In this document: piece after piece, positions 47,649 to 55,133 of the stretch | Numbering within the stretch: position 1 is the stretch's first letter | Layout: every line of letters starts with the position of its first letter | NCBI GenBank assembly: GCA_023392285.1 | Contig: JAEVZK010000081.1 | Location: 1-55,133 of the forward strand | Length of the DNA: 55,133 nt | Direction: 5' to 3' | From: Armatimonadota bacterium | GTDB lineage: Bacteria; Armatimonadota; Fimbriimonadia; Fimbriimonadales; Fimbriimonadaceae | Program-made: the position numbers and the translations under genes | The notes under the pieces: model-generated | What the model was told of the DNA's origin: nothing | Databases searched by the model: none | Seen by the model: only the letters and a program-made list of their open reading frames with translations

Positions 47649-49547
47649 CTAGGGCAAGGGAAGACTCAGCGCTTCGAGATAAGAGCGAAGCTTCTTGATA
47701 CGATCGGGTGAATTCAAGTCAAGATTAAAGGGACGCCCCCGCGTATCCACGATAATGCCGACTTGCCCATCGATAAGGTTGGTCGTGCTGTCTCGCTTGC
47801 CCTTCATGTCGTCGAAAAGTCGCGCCGTGACCGTCTTCCCCATTCCGCCGCCGACGTCAAACGTCTTTGCGGGCTCGACGACCAACTCTTTCGTCTGATC
47901 GGTGTTGATCGGGATGACACGAATCTCGCCGAAGGGAACGCTCACGTCGATGCCGTTGCCCTTGATCGTCACGCAAGGCTCGCCATCCTTGCCTAGACCA
48001 ACCGGGGCGACTAACGTTCCGATGCGGACGATGCAGTCCCGCTCGAACACCTCTCTTGCCGCCTCGTAGTGATGCTCGGAAAGGACGCCGAGATGCGGCA
48101 TCATGAAAATCGAGTCCACCGTCAGCATCGTAATGCCCTCCGGCTGGTAGGCATCCATCATCATCAGGGCGGACTGCGCACGCTTGGGAGCGTGTGAGAG
48201 AACACCGCCAGAGCCGATGATCATATCGAGCTCCATCATGTTCACGAGCGTGCTGCCTCCGCCTCCCTGATTGAAGACATCACCAATGCTTCGCTGCTGC
48301 TGAACGCCCATCAGTCCGCGAGCGAGTGATTTGTGATGCAGGAAAGCCAGACGCAGCGCTTCGCGCGAGACCGCATGCTCGATAAGAAGATCTTCGTAAG
48401 TTTGAGGAATCGTTGTTGGACGAATCATTTTGTTGCGAAGACGATTGCGAACTTCCGCCGGATCGATTTCGAAGGGCAGCCAGCGCGCGATATTCTCCGC
48501 GCCCGCCTCTTTGAGCACGTTACAAATCGAGTAGCTCATTCCGAGGTTAGCGCTAACCGTACGGTTATAGATGCGCTCGCCATCCGGAGCCTTGAACACC
48601 GAGAATACGTCCGTGGTCGCGCCTCCGATGTCCACGCCAAGCAGATTGATACCTTCATTCTGCGCATACTCTTTGAGCAGCTTGCCCACCGCGTTCGGAG
48701 TCGCCATGACCTCTTCGCTAGCCCATTCGAGCAGCTTTGAGTATCCCGGTGCCTGCTGCATGACATGCTGCAGGAACATCTCGTGAATCTCCTCACGAGC
48801 GGGCCCCAAATTTTCCTTGTCCAGAGTCGGACGCAGGTTATCAACAGCATGCATCTCGATGCCTTCACCCAAGACCGAGTTCACGTCGCTTCGCGCATCC
48901 TTATTGCCCGCGTAGATAATCGGAAGTTTCATGTCTCCAAAACGAGGCTTCGGATCGGCGCGCCGGATGACTTCGGCCATTTCCTTGAGGTGCGAGGTTG
49001 TCCCGCCGTCGGTTCCGCCCGACATCAAGATGATGTCGGGTCGGAGCTGGCGAAGCCGTTCCACCTTTTGATAGTCTTTGCGACCATCATCCACCGCGAG
49101 CGTGTCCATCAGGATTGCTCCAGCGCCCAAGGCGGCTCTTTCTGCGGATTCCGCCGACATCGCCTTGACGACACCGGCAACCATCATCTGCAGGCCACCG
49201 CCCGCGGAACTCGTGCTGACATACATGTCCGAAGCTTCGTTGTCTACACTTCGCTTGTCGCTGGTTTTCCCTTCCTTTTCCAACCGCCAGACTTGATCTC
49301 CCTTCAACAGTTTGCGCCGGCCTTTCTCATAGCCGTCGGGCACGCTGGTTTCCGTAATTTCCTCCAGCTCTGTAACTGAATTCAAGACGCCAATGGTTAC
49401 ATCTTCAAAGGGTCGCTCGACAGTCGTCGGAGCTTCACCACGAGCAACGAGGCGGTACTCGCCCTTCGCGTTCTGCTCGATCAAAATGGCTTTGGTGGTC
49501 GTAGATCCGCAGTCGGTCGCGACGATGCGGCGGATGTCTTTGGACAT
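47649..49547 (-). CDS. GlmL/MutL family protein (glutamate mutase-associated, ASKHA fold)
   Basis: A 632-aa protein of the family that includes GlmL of coenzyme B12-dependent glutamate mutase operons and related amino-mutase proteins. It has an ASKHA-type ATPase fold: DCGSTTTKAILIE at residues 12-24 is the phosphate-1 loop and GVDIGGATTDVFSV near residue 300 is the second. IIGSGGVLSHAPKRAQ is family-typical. Its glutamate mutase partners (GlmE and GlmS) are not in the window. A chaperone-like role in reactivating or assembling a B12 enzyme is inferred. Confidence 0.87.
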   Translation of the reverse strand: MSKDIRRIVATDCGSTTTKAILIEQNAKGEYRLVARGEAPTTVERPFEDVTIGVLNSVTELEEITETSVPDGYEKGRRKLLKGDQVWRLEKEGKTSDKRSVDNEASDMYVSTSSAGGGLQMMVAGVVKAMSAESAERAALGAGAILMDTLAVDDGRKDYQKVERLRQLRPDIILMSGGTDGGTTSHLKEMAEVIRRADPKPRFGDMKLPIIYAGNKDARSDVNSVLGEGIEMHAVDNLRPTLDKENLGPAREEIHEMFLQHVMQQAPGYSKLLEWASEEVMATPNAVGKLLKEYAQNEGINLLGVDIGGATTDVFSVFKAPDGERIYNRTVSANLGMSYSICNVLKEAGAENIARWLPFEIDPAEVRNRLRNKMIRPTTIPQTYEDLLIEHAVSREALRLAFLHHKSLARGLMGVQQQRSIGDVFNQGGGGSTLVNMMELDMIIGSGGVLSHAPKRAQSALMMMDAYQPEGITMLTVDSIFMMPHLGVLSEHHYEAAREVFERDCIVRIGTLVAPVGLGKDGEPCVTIKGNGIDVSVPFGEIRVIPINTDQTKELVVEPAKTFDVGGGMGKTVTARLFDDMKGKRDSTTNLIDGQVGIIVDTRGRPFNLDLNSPDRIKKLRSYLEALSLPLP

Positions 49548-49634
49548 AGCTGATTATGGCTTGCGATGCGGAAGCCGCACAAGCAGGATCTATATAAGAC
49601 GATACAAATCTTTCCATCGCTCGTCTCTCAAGTT

Positions 49635-50072
49635 GTGAATTTTCGATCGACCACATCGCTTGTCATCGCAGTCGGAGTCTTGGCGCTTGCTTTCGGTCAG
49701 CAGACCGGAAAGCCGGACATTAACGATCGAGTCGTGATATTGGAGAAGCAGGTGATCGCGCTCGATGCCCGAATCGACGTGCTTGAGGCGAAACTCGATG
49801 GCACCTACCAAGCAGGCTTACCTTACGATTCGCTGGGCGTTCCGATGAAGGTGACAGTTGTCGACCCTCGCAACGCCATGGTTTATCTGGAGGATGGCAG
49901 CGCCTGGGTGCTAAAGCCCGGCTCGCCTGGCCTCATGACTGACGGATATAAGAGTTGCTTCGTCTATGCCAATTTCGATCGTGACGCGCCATTCCGCCTC
50001 GTGCTCGAGAACGAGTATGCGCCCGTAACCCACGTGTTCGCCCGTTATATCGGCGGCAAGAAGAAGGGATAG
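49635..50072 (+). CDS. Exported protein of unknown function
   Basis: About 145 residues from the GTG at 49635, giving the signal-peptide-like MNFRSTTSLVIAVGVLALAFG; an upstream ATG at 49566 is possible but gives a poor N-terminus. The mature protein starts with a short coiled coil (RVVILEKQVIALDARIDVLEAKL), then a beta domain (VTVVDPRNAMVYLEDGSAWVL) and ends in Lys/Gly. No family is recognised. It starts 87 bp downstream of the divergent MutL-type gene. Confidence 0.55.
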   Translation: MNFRSTTSLVIAVGVLALAFGQQTGKPDINDRVVILEKQVIALDARIDVLEAKLDGTYQAGLPYDSLGVPMKVTVVDPRNAMVYLEDGSAWVLKPGSPGLMTDGYKSCFVYANFDRDAPFRLVLENEYAPVTHVFARYIGGKKKG

Positions 50073-50087
50073 GGCTCGCCGCTTTAG

Positions 50088-50142
50088 GCCTCAAGACTTG
50101 GGCTGCAGTTCGCACGAGTCCCTGGCTGCCCCGTCTTGAGGC
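50088..50142 (+). repeat. RAYT-associated 55-bp palindromic repeat, copy A
   Basis: The 55-bp element begins GCCTCAAGACTTGGGC and ends CCGTCTTGAGGC, forming a hairpin with 10-bp perfect outer arms. It is the same length and nearly the same sequence as copy C, and an inverted relative of copy B. It lies 101 bp upstream of the transposase start. Confidence 0.9.
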
Positions 50143-50162
50143 ATATCAATCCGCTTGTCCAA

Positions 50163-50217
50163 GCCTCAAGACGGGCAAAGGCTGAAATTTGAACGACGCC
50201 TGCCCAAGTCTTGAGGC
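50163..50217 (-). repeat. RAYT-associated 55-bp palindromic repeat, copy B (inverted)
   Basis: The element has the same 55-bp length. Its reverse complement begins GCCTCAAGACTTGGGC and ends GCCCGTCTTGAGGC, matching copies A and C. It lies 20 bp after copy A in opposite orientation, so A and B form a head-to-tail pair, as in BIMEs. It ends 26 bp before the transposase ATG. Confidence 0.9.
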
Positions 50218-50243
50218 ATATCAAACCTGCTCATAATGTTTGA

Positions 50244-50843
50244 ATGGCTCGGTATCGGCATTACCGCAATCCCAAGCAAGCTGGAGTGCCGGTTTTCGTC
50301 ACCACCACGGTGCTCGACTTCATTCATGCATTCCACCGAGAGCAAGTGCGGGATGCGATGGTATTCCATCTGCTGCGGGAGTGCCGATTGCAAAAGGCGG
50401 TGCTTTATGGCTATGTTGTGATGCCCCACCACCTGCACCTTCTCCTCCGTCCAGCGCCGGATGATTCAATTTCAGCCTTTATGAAGCTCTTCAAGCCGAA
50501 CACGTCACGGGAAATTCTAAAGCTCCTCACGCCTGCTGAGACCGCAATGTTTGATGAGCAAAGGGGACTCAACGGCAACACGTTCTGGCAACGCTCCTTT
50601 CGCAGCATCGTCATTGAGAGCGAGGAGATGTTGCAGCAGAAGGTGGCTTATATTCATCAGAATCCGGTGCGAGCCGGATATGTTGAGACCGAAGAGGACT
50701 ATCGCTGGTCGAGCGCTCGAGGATATTTGTCAGGATTGGTGTCGGAGACATCTGGCATCGATTACGTGCGTGCGGCGGATAGCCTCAAGACTTGGGCTGC
50801 AACTCACCAGAGCCTCGGCTACCGCCGTCTTGAGGCATTTTAA
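50244..50843 (+). CDS. REP-associated tyrosine transposase (RAYT)
   Basis: A 199-aa Y1/HUH-type transposase of the IS200/IS605-related RAYT group. The HUH motif is at H63-L-H65 (in VVMPHHLHLLL). The catalytic Tyr is Y136 in VAYIHQNPVRAGYV, followed by EDYRWSSARG, the family end. RAYTs mobilise or process REP palindromes. Residues 180-198 (SLKTWAATHQSLGYRRLEA) are encoded by the third palindrome (copy C). Confidence 0.92.
   Translation: MARYRHYRNPKQAGVPVFVTTTVLDFIHAFHREQVRDAMVFHLLRECRLQKAVLYGYVVMPHHLHLLLRPAPDDSISAFMKLFKPNTSREILKLLTPAETAMFDEQRGLNGNTFWQRSFRSIVIESEEMLQQKVAYIHQNPVRAGYVETEEDYRWSSARGYLSGLVSETSGIDYVRAADSLKTWAATHQSLGYRRLEAF
50782..50836 (+). repeat. RAYT-associated 55-bp palindromic repeat, copy C, inside the gene's 3' end
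   Basis: The element begins GCCTCAAGACTTGGGCTGCA (its first 20 bp are identical to copy A) and ends GCCGTCTTGAGGC, in the same orientation as A. It lies wholly inside the RAYT coding sequence, 4 bp before the TAA, so the transposase C-terminus is a translation of the repeat. Confidence 0.92.
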
Positions 50844-50980
50844 AGTGTTCGCCACCCGCCATGGAGCGTGGCAGGGCATCCTAACTAGAGAGCGCCGCAT
50901 GCGCGGTAAACTAGAAGGAACGCCTCAGTTCCTTCAACGGCGCAGGACGAGTCAAAGCGCGACGCGCGAGGAGCTTTCTC

Positions 50981-51997
50981 TTGGCCAAACAAGCCACCAA
51001 AGACGTCACTGAAACCCCTGCAGAACTTGAGCAATATTATCGCGAGATGGTGTTTCTCCGCCACTTCGAGGAGAAATGCAATTTTGCCTACCGATCCGGT
51101 AACGCGTTCGGCTACATGCACACCTACATCGGCATGGAAGCGCTGGCGGTGGGCTGGATCAACTCGATCCGCAAGGGTGAGGATTATCTGATTACTGCCT
51201 ATCGCGATCACCCGCACGCGATTTTGCTCGGTGTGGATCCGGTCGCGGTCATGGCCGAAATTATGGGTCGAAGCGGCGGCACATCCCGCGGAAAAGGTGG
51301 ATCGATGCACCTTTATTCCAAGGAACATGGACTTTACGGCGGGTGGGGGATTGTCGGCGGGCATGTGCCGCTCGGCACCGGCCTCGCGTTTTCGAGCTGG
51401 TATCGTGGCGACGACAAGGTGACCTTGAACTTCATGGGTGATGGCGCGGCGAACGCCGGCGTGGTCTTCGAGAGCCTCAACATGGCCGGCCTGTGGGATC
51501 TCCCGTGCATCTACATCATCGAGAACAACATGTTCGCCATGGGAACCCGACTGGAGTACCACGCGGCGGACACCGAGATGTGGAAGCGCGGACTTGCCTT
51601 CGACATCAAGAGTGAGCGGCTGGACGGCATGGATGTGCTGCAGATGAAAAAGGATGCTCAGCGCATCGTCGACTGGGTTCGGGAAAACAAGAAACCTTAC
51701 TTCGTCGAAGTGATGTGCTACCGCTATGCGGGGCACGGCGCGGCGGACAATGATCGCCAGCTCTACCGCACGAAGGAAGAGGAAACGCAGTACAACGCAC
51801 AGGATCCGATCAAGAAGCTGGAAACAGTGTTGCTGGAGCGAAATGTGATGACGAAGGAGAAGATGGAGGCGATCGAGGCCGACATCATCGCCGAGGTGGA
51901 CAAGATCTACGAGGCCGCGCTACAGTCTCCGGATCCCGAGCCGGACGAGGTTTACGACAACGTCTACACCGACATGGACACGGAGAAGGGACACTAA
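50981..51997 (+). CDS. pdhA: Pyruvate dehydrogenase E1 component, alpha subunit
   Basis: A 338-aa thiamine-diphosphate-dependent E1 alpha subunit that decarboxylates pyruvate for acetyl-CoA. The TPP motif is GDGAANAGVVFESLNMAGLW with IIENN. Other blocks are YRDHPHAILLG, GKGGSMHLYSKE and YRYAGHGAADN. The start is a TTG at 50981 behind GAGGAG. pdhB follows after 112 bp, an interval filled with heptamer repeats. Confidence 0.92.
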   Translation: MAKQATKDVTETPAELEQYYREMVFLRHFEEKCNFAYRSGNAFGYMHTYIGMEALAVGWINSIRKGEDYLITAYRDHPHAILLGVDPVAVMAEIMGRSGGTSRGKGGSMHLYSKEHGLYGGWGIVGGHVPLGTGLAFSSWYRGDDKVTLNFMGDGAANAGVVFESLNMAGLWDLPCIYIIENNMFAMGTRLEYHAADTEMWKRGLAFDIKSERLDGMDVLQMKKDAQRIVDWVRENKKPYFVEVMCYRYAGHGAADNDRQLYRTKEEETQYNAQDPIKKLETVLLERNVMTKEKMEAIEADIIAEVDKIYEAALQSPDPEPDEVYDNVYTDMDTEKGH

Positions 51998-52008
51998 TGG
52001 GGCACCGC

Positions 52009-52081
52009 CAGTCGTCAGTCGACAGTCACCAGATTTCAGTGAACGGATGCAGAACCATTCACCACTCACCATTCACCATCC
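52009..52081. repeat. Heptamer arrays between pdhA and pdhB
   Basis: Two phases of 7-bp repeats. At 52009-52043: CAGTCGT, CAGTCGA, CAGTCAC, CAGATTT, CAGTGAA. At 52054-52081: ACCATTC, ACCACTC, ACCATTC, ACCATCC, which on the other strand reads GARTGGT, the same unit as at 18674-18701. The interval has no coding potential and separates two genes of one operon. Confidence 0.85.
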
Positions 52082-52109
52082 TCCTTCCTAGCACCGGAGG
52101 TGCTCTCTA

Positions 52110-53084
52110 ATGCCTACCATGACTTATCGCGACGCCCTTCGCCAAGCAATCAGCGACGAGATCGAGCGTGATGACGACGTGTTCATCATGGGTGAGGATA
52201 TTGGCCGCTATGAGGGAACGTTCAAGGTCACGAAGGGGCTCTTTCCGAAGTACGGCATGAAGCGCTGTCTCGACACGCCGATCACCGAACCGGGTTTCAC
52301 CGGCATCGCGATTGGCGCGGCGATGGCCGGCTTGCGGCCGATTGTCGAGATGATGACGATGTCCTTCTCTATCCTCGCGCTGGATCAGATCATCAACCAC
52401 GCCGCCAAGATCCACTATATGACGAATGGTCAGATTACTTGTCCTCTGGTCATTCGCGGACCGGGGGGCGCGGCGAAACAACTTTCTGCCCAGCACTCGC
52501 ACTCGCTCGAGGGCTGGTACGCCCACGTTCCTGGACTTAAGGTCGTATGTCCGGCAACTCCAGCTGACGTTTATGGGATGTTGAAGACGGCCGTGCGAGA
52601 CAACAATCCCGTCATCTTCCACGAGAATCCGACCGTTTACGGCATCAAAGGCGACATTCCCGATGATCCGGATTTCACCGTTCCCTTCGGGCAGGCGAAG
52701 GTCATGCGCGAAGGCGCGGATGTGTCGCTGATCGCTTACTCTCGCATGATGCACACCTCGTTAGCGGCTGCAGAGATCTTGGAGAAGGACGGAATCCACT
52801 GCGAGGTGGTCGACGTACGCTCCCTGCTTCCCCTCGACACCGAGACAATCTACAACTCGGTACGCAAAACGCATCGGGCGGTGGTGGTATATGAGGATTG
52901 GAAGAGTGGCGGCTTCGGCGCGGAAATTGCGGCACGCATCGGAGAGGATTGCTTCGACGACCTGGATGCCCCGGTCGGACGCGTCGGCGGCTTGAACGTG
53001 CCGATGCCGTACAACCGCGTGCTCGAGTTGCAGGCAATTCCGAACGAGAACGACATCGTCGCCGCCGTTCGGAAGTTCGCATAG
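52110..53084 (+). CDS. pdhB: Pyruvate dehydrogenase E1 component, beta subunit
   Basis: A 324-aa E1 beta subunit with the family blocks FIMGEDIGRYEGTFKVTKGL, DTPITEPGFTGIAIGAAM, GPGGAAKQLSAQHSHSLEGW and VVVYEDWKSGGFGAEIAARI. The ATG at 52110 follows CCGGAGG. Together with pdhA it makes the heterotetrameric E1. No E2 or E3 gene is in the window; the 3' neighbour is convergent. Confidence 0.95.
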   Translation: MPTMTYRDALRQAISDEIERDDDVFIMGEDIGRYEGTFKVTKGLFPKYGMKRCLDTPITEPGFTGIAIGAAMAGLRPIVEMMTMSFSILALDQIINHAAKIHYMTNGQITCPLVIRGPGGAAKQLSAQHSHSLEGWYAHVPGLKVVCPATPADVYGMLKTAVRDNNPVIFHENPTVYGIKGDIPDDPDFTVPFGQAKVMREGADVSLIAYSRMMHTSLAAAEILEKDGIHCEVVDVRSLLPLDTETIYNSVRKTHRAVVVYEDWKSGGFGAEIAARIGEDCFDDLDAPVGRVGGLNVPMPYNRVLELQAIPNENDIVAAVRKFA

Positions 53085-55133
53085 TTAAATCGTAAAGTAG
53101 AAGGTCGCACCCTCGCCGGGGCGGCCTTCCGCCCAAATTCGCCCGCCGTGGCGCTCGATGATGCGCTTTGCATTGGCCAGCCCGATGCCCGTGCCCGGGT
53201 ATTCGCCATCGCGGTGAAGCCGCTCGAAAGGCCGGAAAACCCGCTCGGCGTACTGCATCTCGAAGCCGATGCCGCGGTTCTTCACAAAGAAAACCTCTAC
53301 GCCGTCCTGAACGTCTTTGCCAATCCTCACCTGCGGGTCTTGATCCGCAGTGCGGTACTTACAGCCGTTCTCAATCAAGATGGTGTAGACCATCTCCATC
53401 AGGTTCGGATCGACCTTACCGCTCATGCCCTCCTCGATTTCGACATCAAGCTTCTCGCAGGGCCAACTATGAGATTCCAGCCGTTCGGCACACACGCGGG
53501 CAAGGCGGCTCAGATTGGTTTGCTGTTTGCGCAAGTCTTGTCGGCCTAGCCTGGCGAATCGCAGCAGATCGTCGACTAGGTTGGCCATCTTTAGTGCGTT
53601 CGATTCGATGCTGAGCAGCCGCTCTCGAATCGGGCGCGAAACCTCTTCACCGTACTCTTCAAGAATGATTCGGCTGTTGCCAACCATGCCGCGAAGAGGT
53701 GTGCGGAGGTCGTGCGATACGGAGTAGGTGAAGCCATTCAGCTCATCGACCGCCCTTTGTAGCGCGCTGGTGCGCTCGTCGACTCGGCGCTCCAGTTGTG
53801 TGTTGAGGCTCGTAAGCTCCGCTTCGAGAATGAGGATTCGCAGATCGGCTGCGACGCTGATCTCAGCCTCGCTCCAAGGCTTGCATTGATTGCGCACTGT
53901 TTCCTGCCAAGCTTCGAAGGAGCTGCGCGGCTCCAGGCCACGGCCAGCGTCCGAGCTAGTTACTGCTTTATCGGGATTTCCTGCCCAAGTGACCGTTTGA
54001 ACGAGTTCCGGCCGGAACCAGATCACATGGTTCGACTGCGCACGTGAATGACAGATTGCGAGCAGCCCGGATGCAGACGAGGTGTAGCGCTGAGCTTCCG
54101 GGAAAAGACTTGACAGCGAGTTCACCGCAAAGGGTGTTTTCCAACACTTGTCACCGATCCAGCGAACGATTCGCTGGATCTCTTCCGTGCTTGGAGTAGC
54201 CCCGATGAGGTGGCACTTGCCATCCTCGATCACCGCTGCGCCAGTTGCATTCACGAGGTCCAGAAGCTCCATCCCCCGAGAGACGAGCCCCGTGCCCGCG
54301 CTCTCCGCATCCGACATTCCTCGTCCGAGATCCTTCAGAATTGCGCGGCCACGACGATAGAAGTTCTCGTTCTGCTTGTGCTCTAGCGATCCGATCTGCA
54401 GCGAGACAATCTGGCCGATCAGCTCACATGACTCTCGCAGCTTCTTGGAGCCATACCAAGGCGACATGTGGTGACAGGCGATCAAACCCCAGAGCTTGTC
54501 ATCTTTAACCAAGCTGATCGACATGGAAGACCGGACCCCCATGTTCTTCAAGTATTGGACATGGATCGGCGAAACGCTTCGAAGGCTGCAGTCGCTTAGA
54601 TCGAGCGGCTTGTTCTCACCCGTTGAAAGAATTGGTGAAGGAGTGTAATTAACGTCTGCGACAAGCCGCGTCCAATTGCGAACGTAAAGCGCGCGTGCCT
54701 GGTTGGGGATATCGGAAGCGGGGAAGTGCTGACCCTCATACGAATGTAGGTGATCAGCTTTGGCTTCTGCGACGACGGTTCCCGTCTCATCCGCCAAGAA
54801 CCGATACACCATCACTCGATCGAAGCCACACAGGTTTCGGATGTGGGAGGCGACCGTCTCGGCTAGATCTCGGATCCCAATGCTGCTTCGGAACGCATTG
54901 ACCGAATCGCTCAGCGTGCTATAGATCGTGCTGGCATCGGGTCCCCCTACTGGCTCGAACTCGTAAATCGTGCCCTCAGGCGAGCTGTGCCGCGTTTCCT
55001 CGTAGTCACGTCCGCCGAGGTTGACGGTCCCCTCCCCGTGCGGAGGAATGATCTCGGCAAGTGCTCTATTCAAGCACGACCGCGGTTCGCGCCCCAGAAT
55101 CTGCCCAGCGCTCGCGCTGATCTGTCGAATGAT
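53085..55133 (-). CDS. Bacteriophytochrome-type sensor histidine kinase, N-terminus cut by window edge
   Basis: The frame stays open to 55133, and the last codons (IIRQISASAGQILGREP) continue a PAS domain, so the gene runs off the edge. A phytochrome GAF domain has FPASDIPNQARALYVRNW and SVSPIHVQYLKNMGV with IACHHMSPWY; the bilin-binding Cys of bacteriophytochromes would be in the missing N-terminus. Then come a PHY-like region, HisKA (YSVSHDLRTPLRGM) and HATPase. Oddity: the G1-box reads NRGIG where DNGIG is expected, so ATP binding may be impaired. It is probably a light-sensing red/far-red kinase. Confidence 0.92.
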   Translation of the reverse strand: MIRQISASAGQILGREPRSCLNRALAEIIPPHGEGTVNLGGRDYEETRHSSPEGTIYEFEPVGGPDASTIYSTLSDSVNAFRSSIGIRDLAETVASHIRNLCGFDRVMVYRFLADETGTVVAEAKADHLHSYEGQHFPASDIPNQARALYVRNWTRLVADVNYTPSPILSTGENKPLDLSDCSLRSVSPIHVQYLKNMGVRSSMSISLVKDDKLWGLIACHHMSPWYGSKKLRESCELIGQIVSLQIGSLEHKQNENFYRRGRAILKDLGRGMSDAESAGTGLVSRGMELLDLVNATGAAVIEDGKCHLIGATPSTEEIQRIVRWIGDKCWKTPFAVNSLSSLFPEAQRYTSSASGLLAICHSRAQSNHVIWFRPELVQTVTWAGNPDKAVTSSDAGRGLEPRSSFEAWQETVRNQCKPWSEAEISVAADLRILILEAELTSLNTQLERRVDERTSALQRAVDELNGFTYSVSHDLRTPLRGMVGNSRIILEEYGEEVSRPIRERLLSIESNALKMANLVDDLLRFARLGRQDLRKQQTNLSRLARVCAERLESHSWPCEKLDVEIEEGMSGKVDPNLMEMVYTILIENGCKYRTADQDPQVRIGKDVQDGVEVFFVKNRGIGFEMQYAERVFRPFERLHRDGEYPGTGIGLANAKRIIERHGGRIWAEGRPGEGATFYFTI

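Noticed and set aside
1..55133. tRNA, rRNA and known riboswitches
   Set aside because: No T-loop, 16S, 23S or riboswitch core was seen when scanning intergenic DNA; the gaps are nearly all short.

Overview
The window is a chromosomal segment of a free-living, Gram-negative-type bacterium with moderately high GC. The best guess is Armatimonadota (Fimbriimonas-like). This is inferred from a type IV prepilin-like secreted protein with a short C-terminal pseudopilin body, a PEP-CTERM-anchored metalloprotease, multi-domain secreted proteins and the character of the housekeeping proteins. It rests on memory of family patterns and was not searched. Almost all of the DNA is coding. Genes are often packed with 4-bp overlaps, including tail-to-tail overlaps, and GTG and TTG starts are common.

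Layout: 1-5.4 kb holds secreted or membrane proteins, a retropepsin-like protease with a PDZ domain, a family 5 uracil-DNA glycosylase, an M16 protease pair and a secreted unknown. 5.4-11 kb holds a Cys-rich unknown, hisB, a small membrane coiled-coil protein and rpoB, which is not followed by rpoC and ends at a strong terminator. 11-18.7 kb holds a DinB-like protein, dihydroorotase and an arginine operon (argF-argG-argH-rocD, minus strand) preceded by an Arg-rich leader ORF. 19-25.8 kb holds the classic translation and cell-wall cluster rpsB-tsf / pyrH-frr-uppS, interrupted by a regulator, a secreted protein and a cytochrome-like protein. 25.8-32 kb holds a PAS-PAS-GGDEF protein, a UPF0182 membrane protein, an AcuC-like deacetylase and a DUF1003 protein. 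32-39 kb holds aroC, the PEP-CTERM protease, an MqnD-like enzyme, guaB, a YbjQ protein and rpsT. 39-47.5 kb holds a large unknown, the prepilin, a duplicated-domain secreted protein, an orphan MalK-type ATPase, a triple-FKBP foldase and a class II aldolase. 47.6-55.1 kb holds a GlmL/MutL-type protein, a RAYT transposase within its own palindromes, pdhA-pdhB and a bacteriophytochrome kinase that runs off the right edge.

Two findings stand out. The first is a 31-codon minus-strand ORF (18556-18651), 120 bp ahead of argF, with six Arg codons in its last ten sense codons followed by a long inverted repeat. It looks like an arginine-sensing leader peptide. The second is a REP-associated tyrosine transposase surrounded by three 55-bp imperfect palindromes, one of which encodes the protein's own C-terminus. 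Other signals are four intergenic heptamer arrays that resemble cyanobacterial STRR repeats, a second REP-like palindrome family, a terminator-like hairpin directly before pyrH, an RpoB zinc-ribbon insertion with a natural Asn at the rifampicin His526 position, and a HisB lacking its metal-site Glu. No rRNA, tRNA or CRISPR was recognised.
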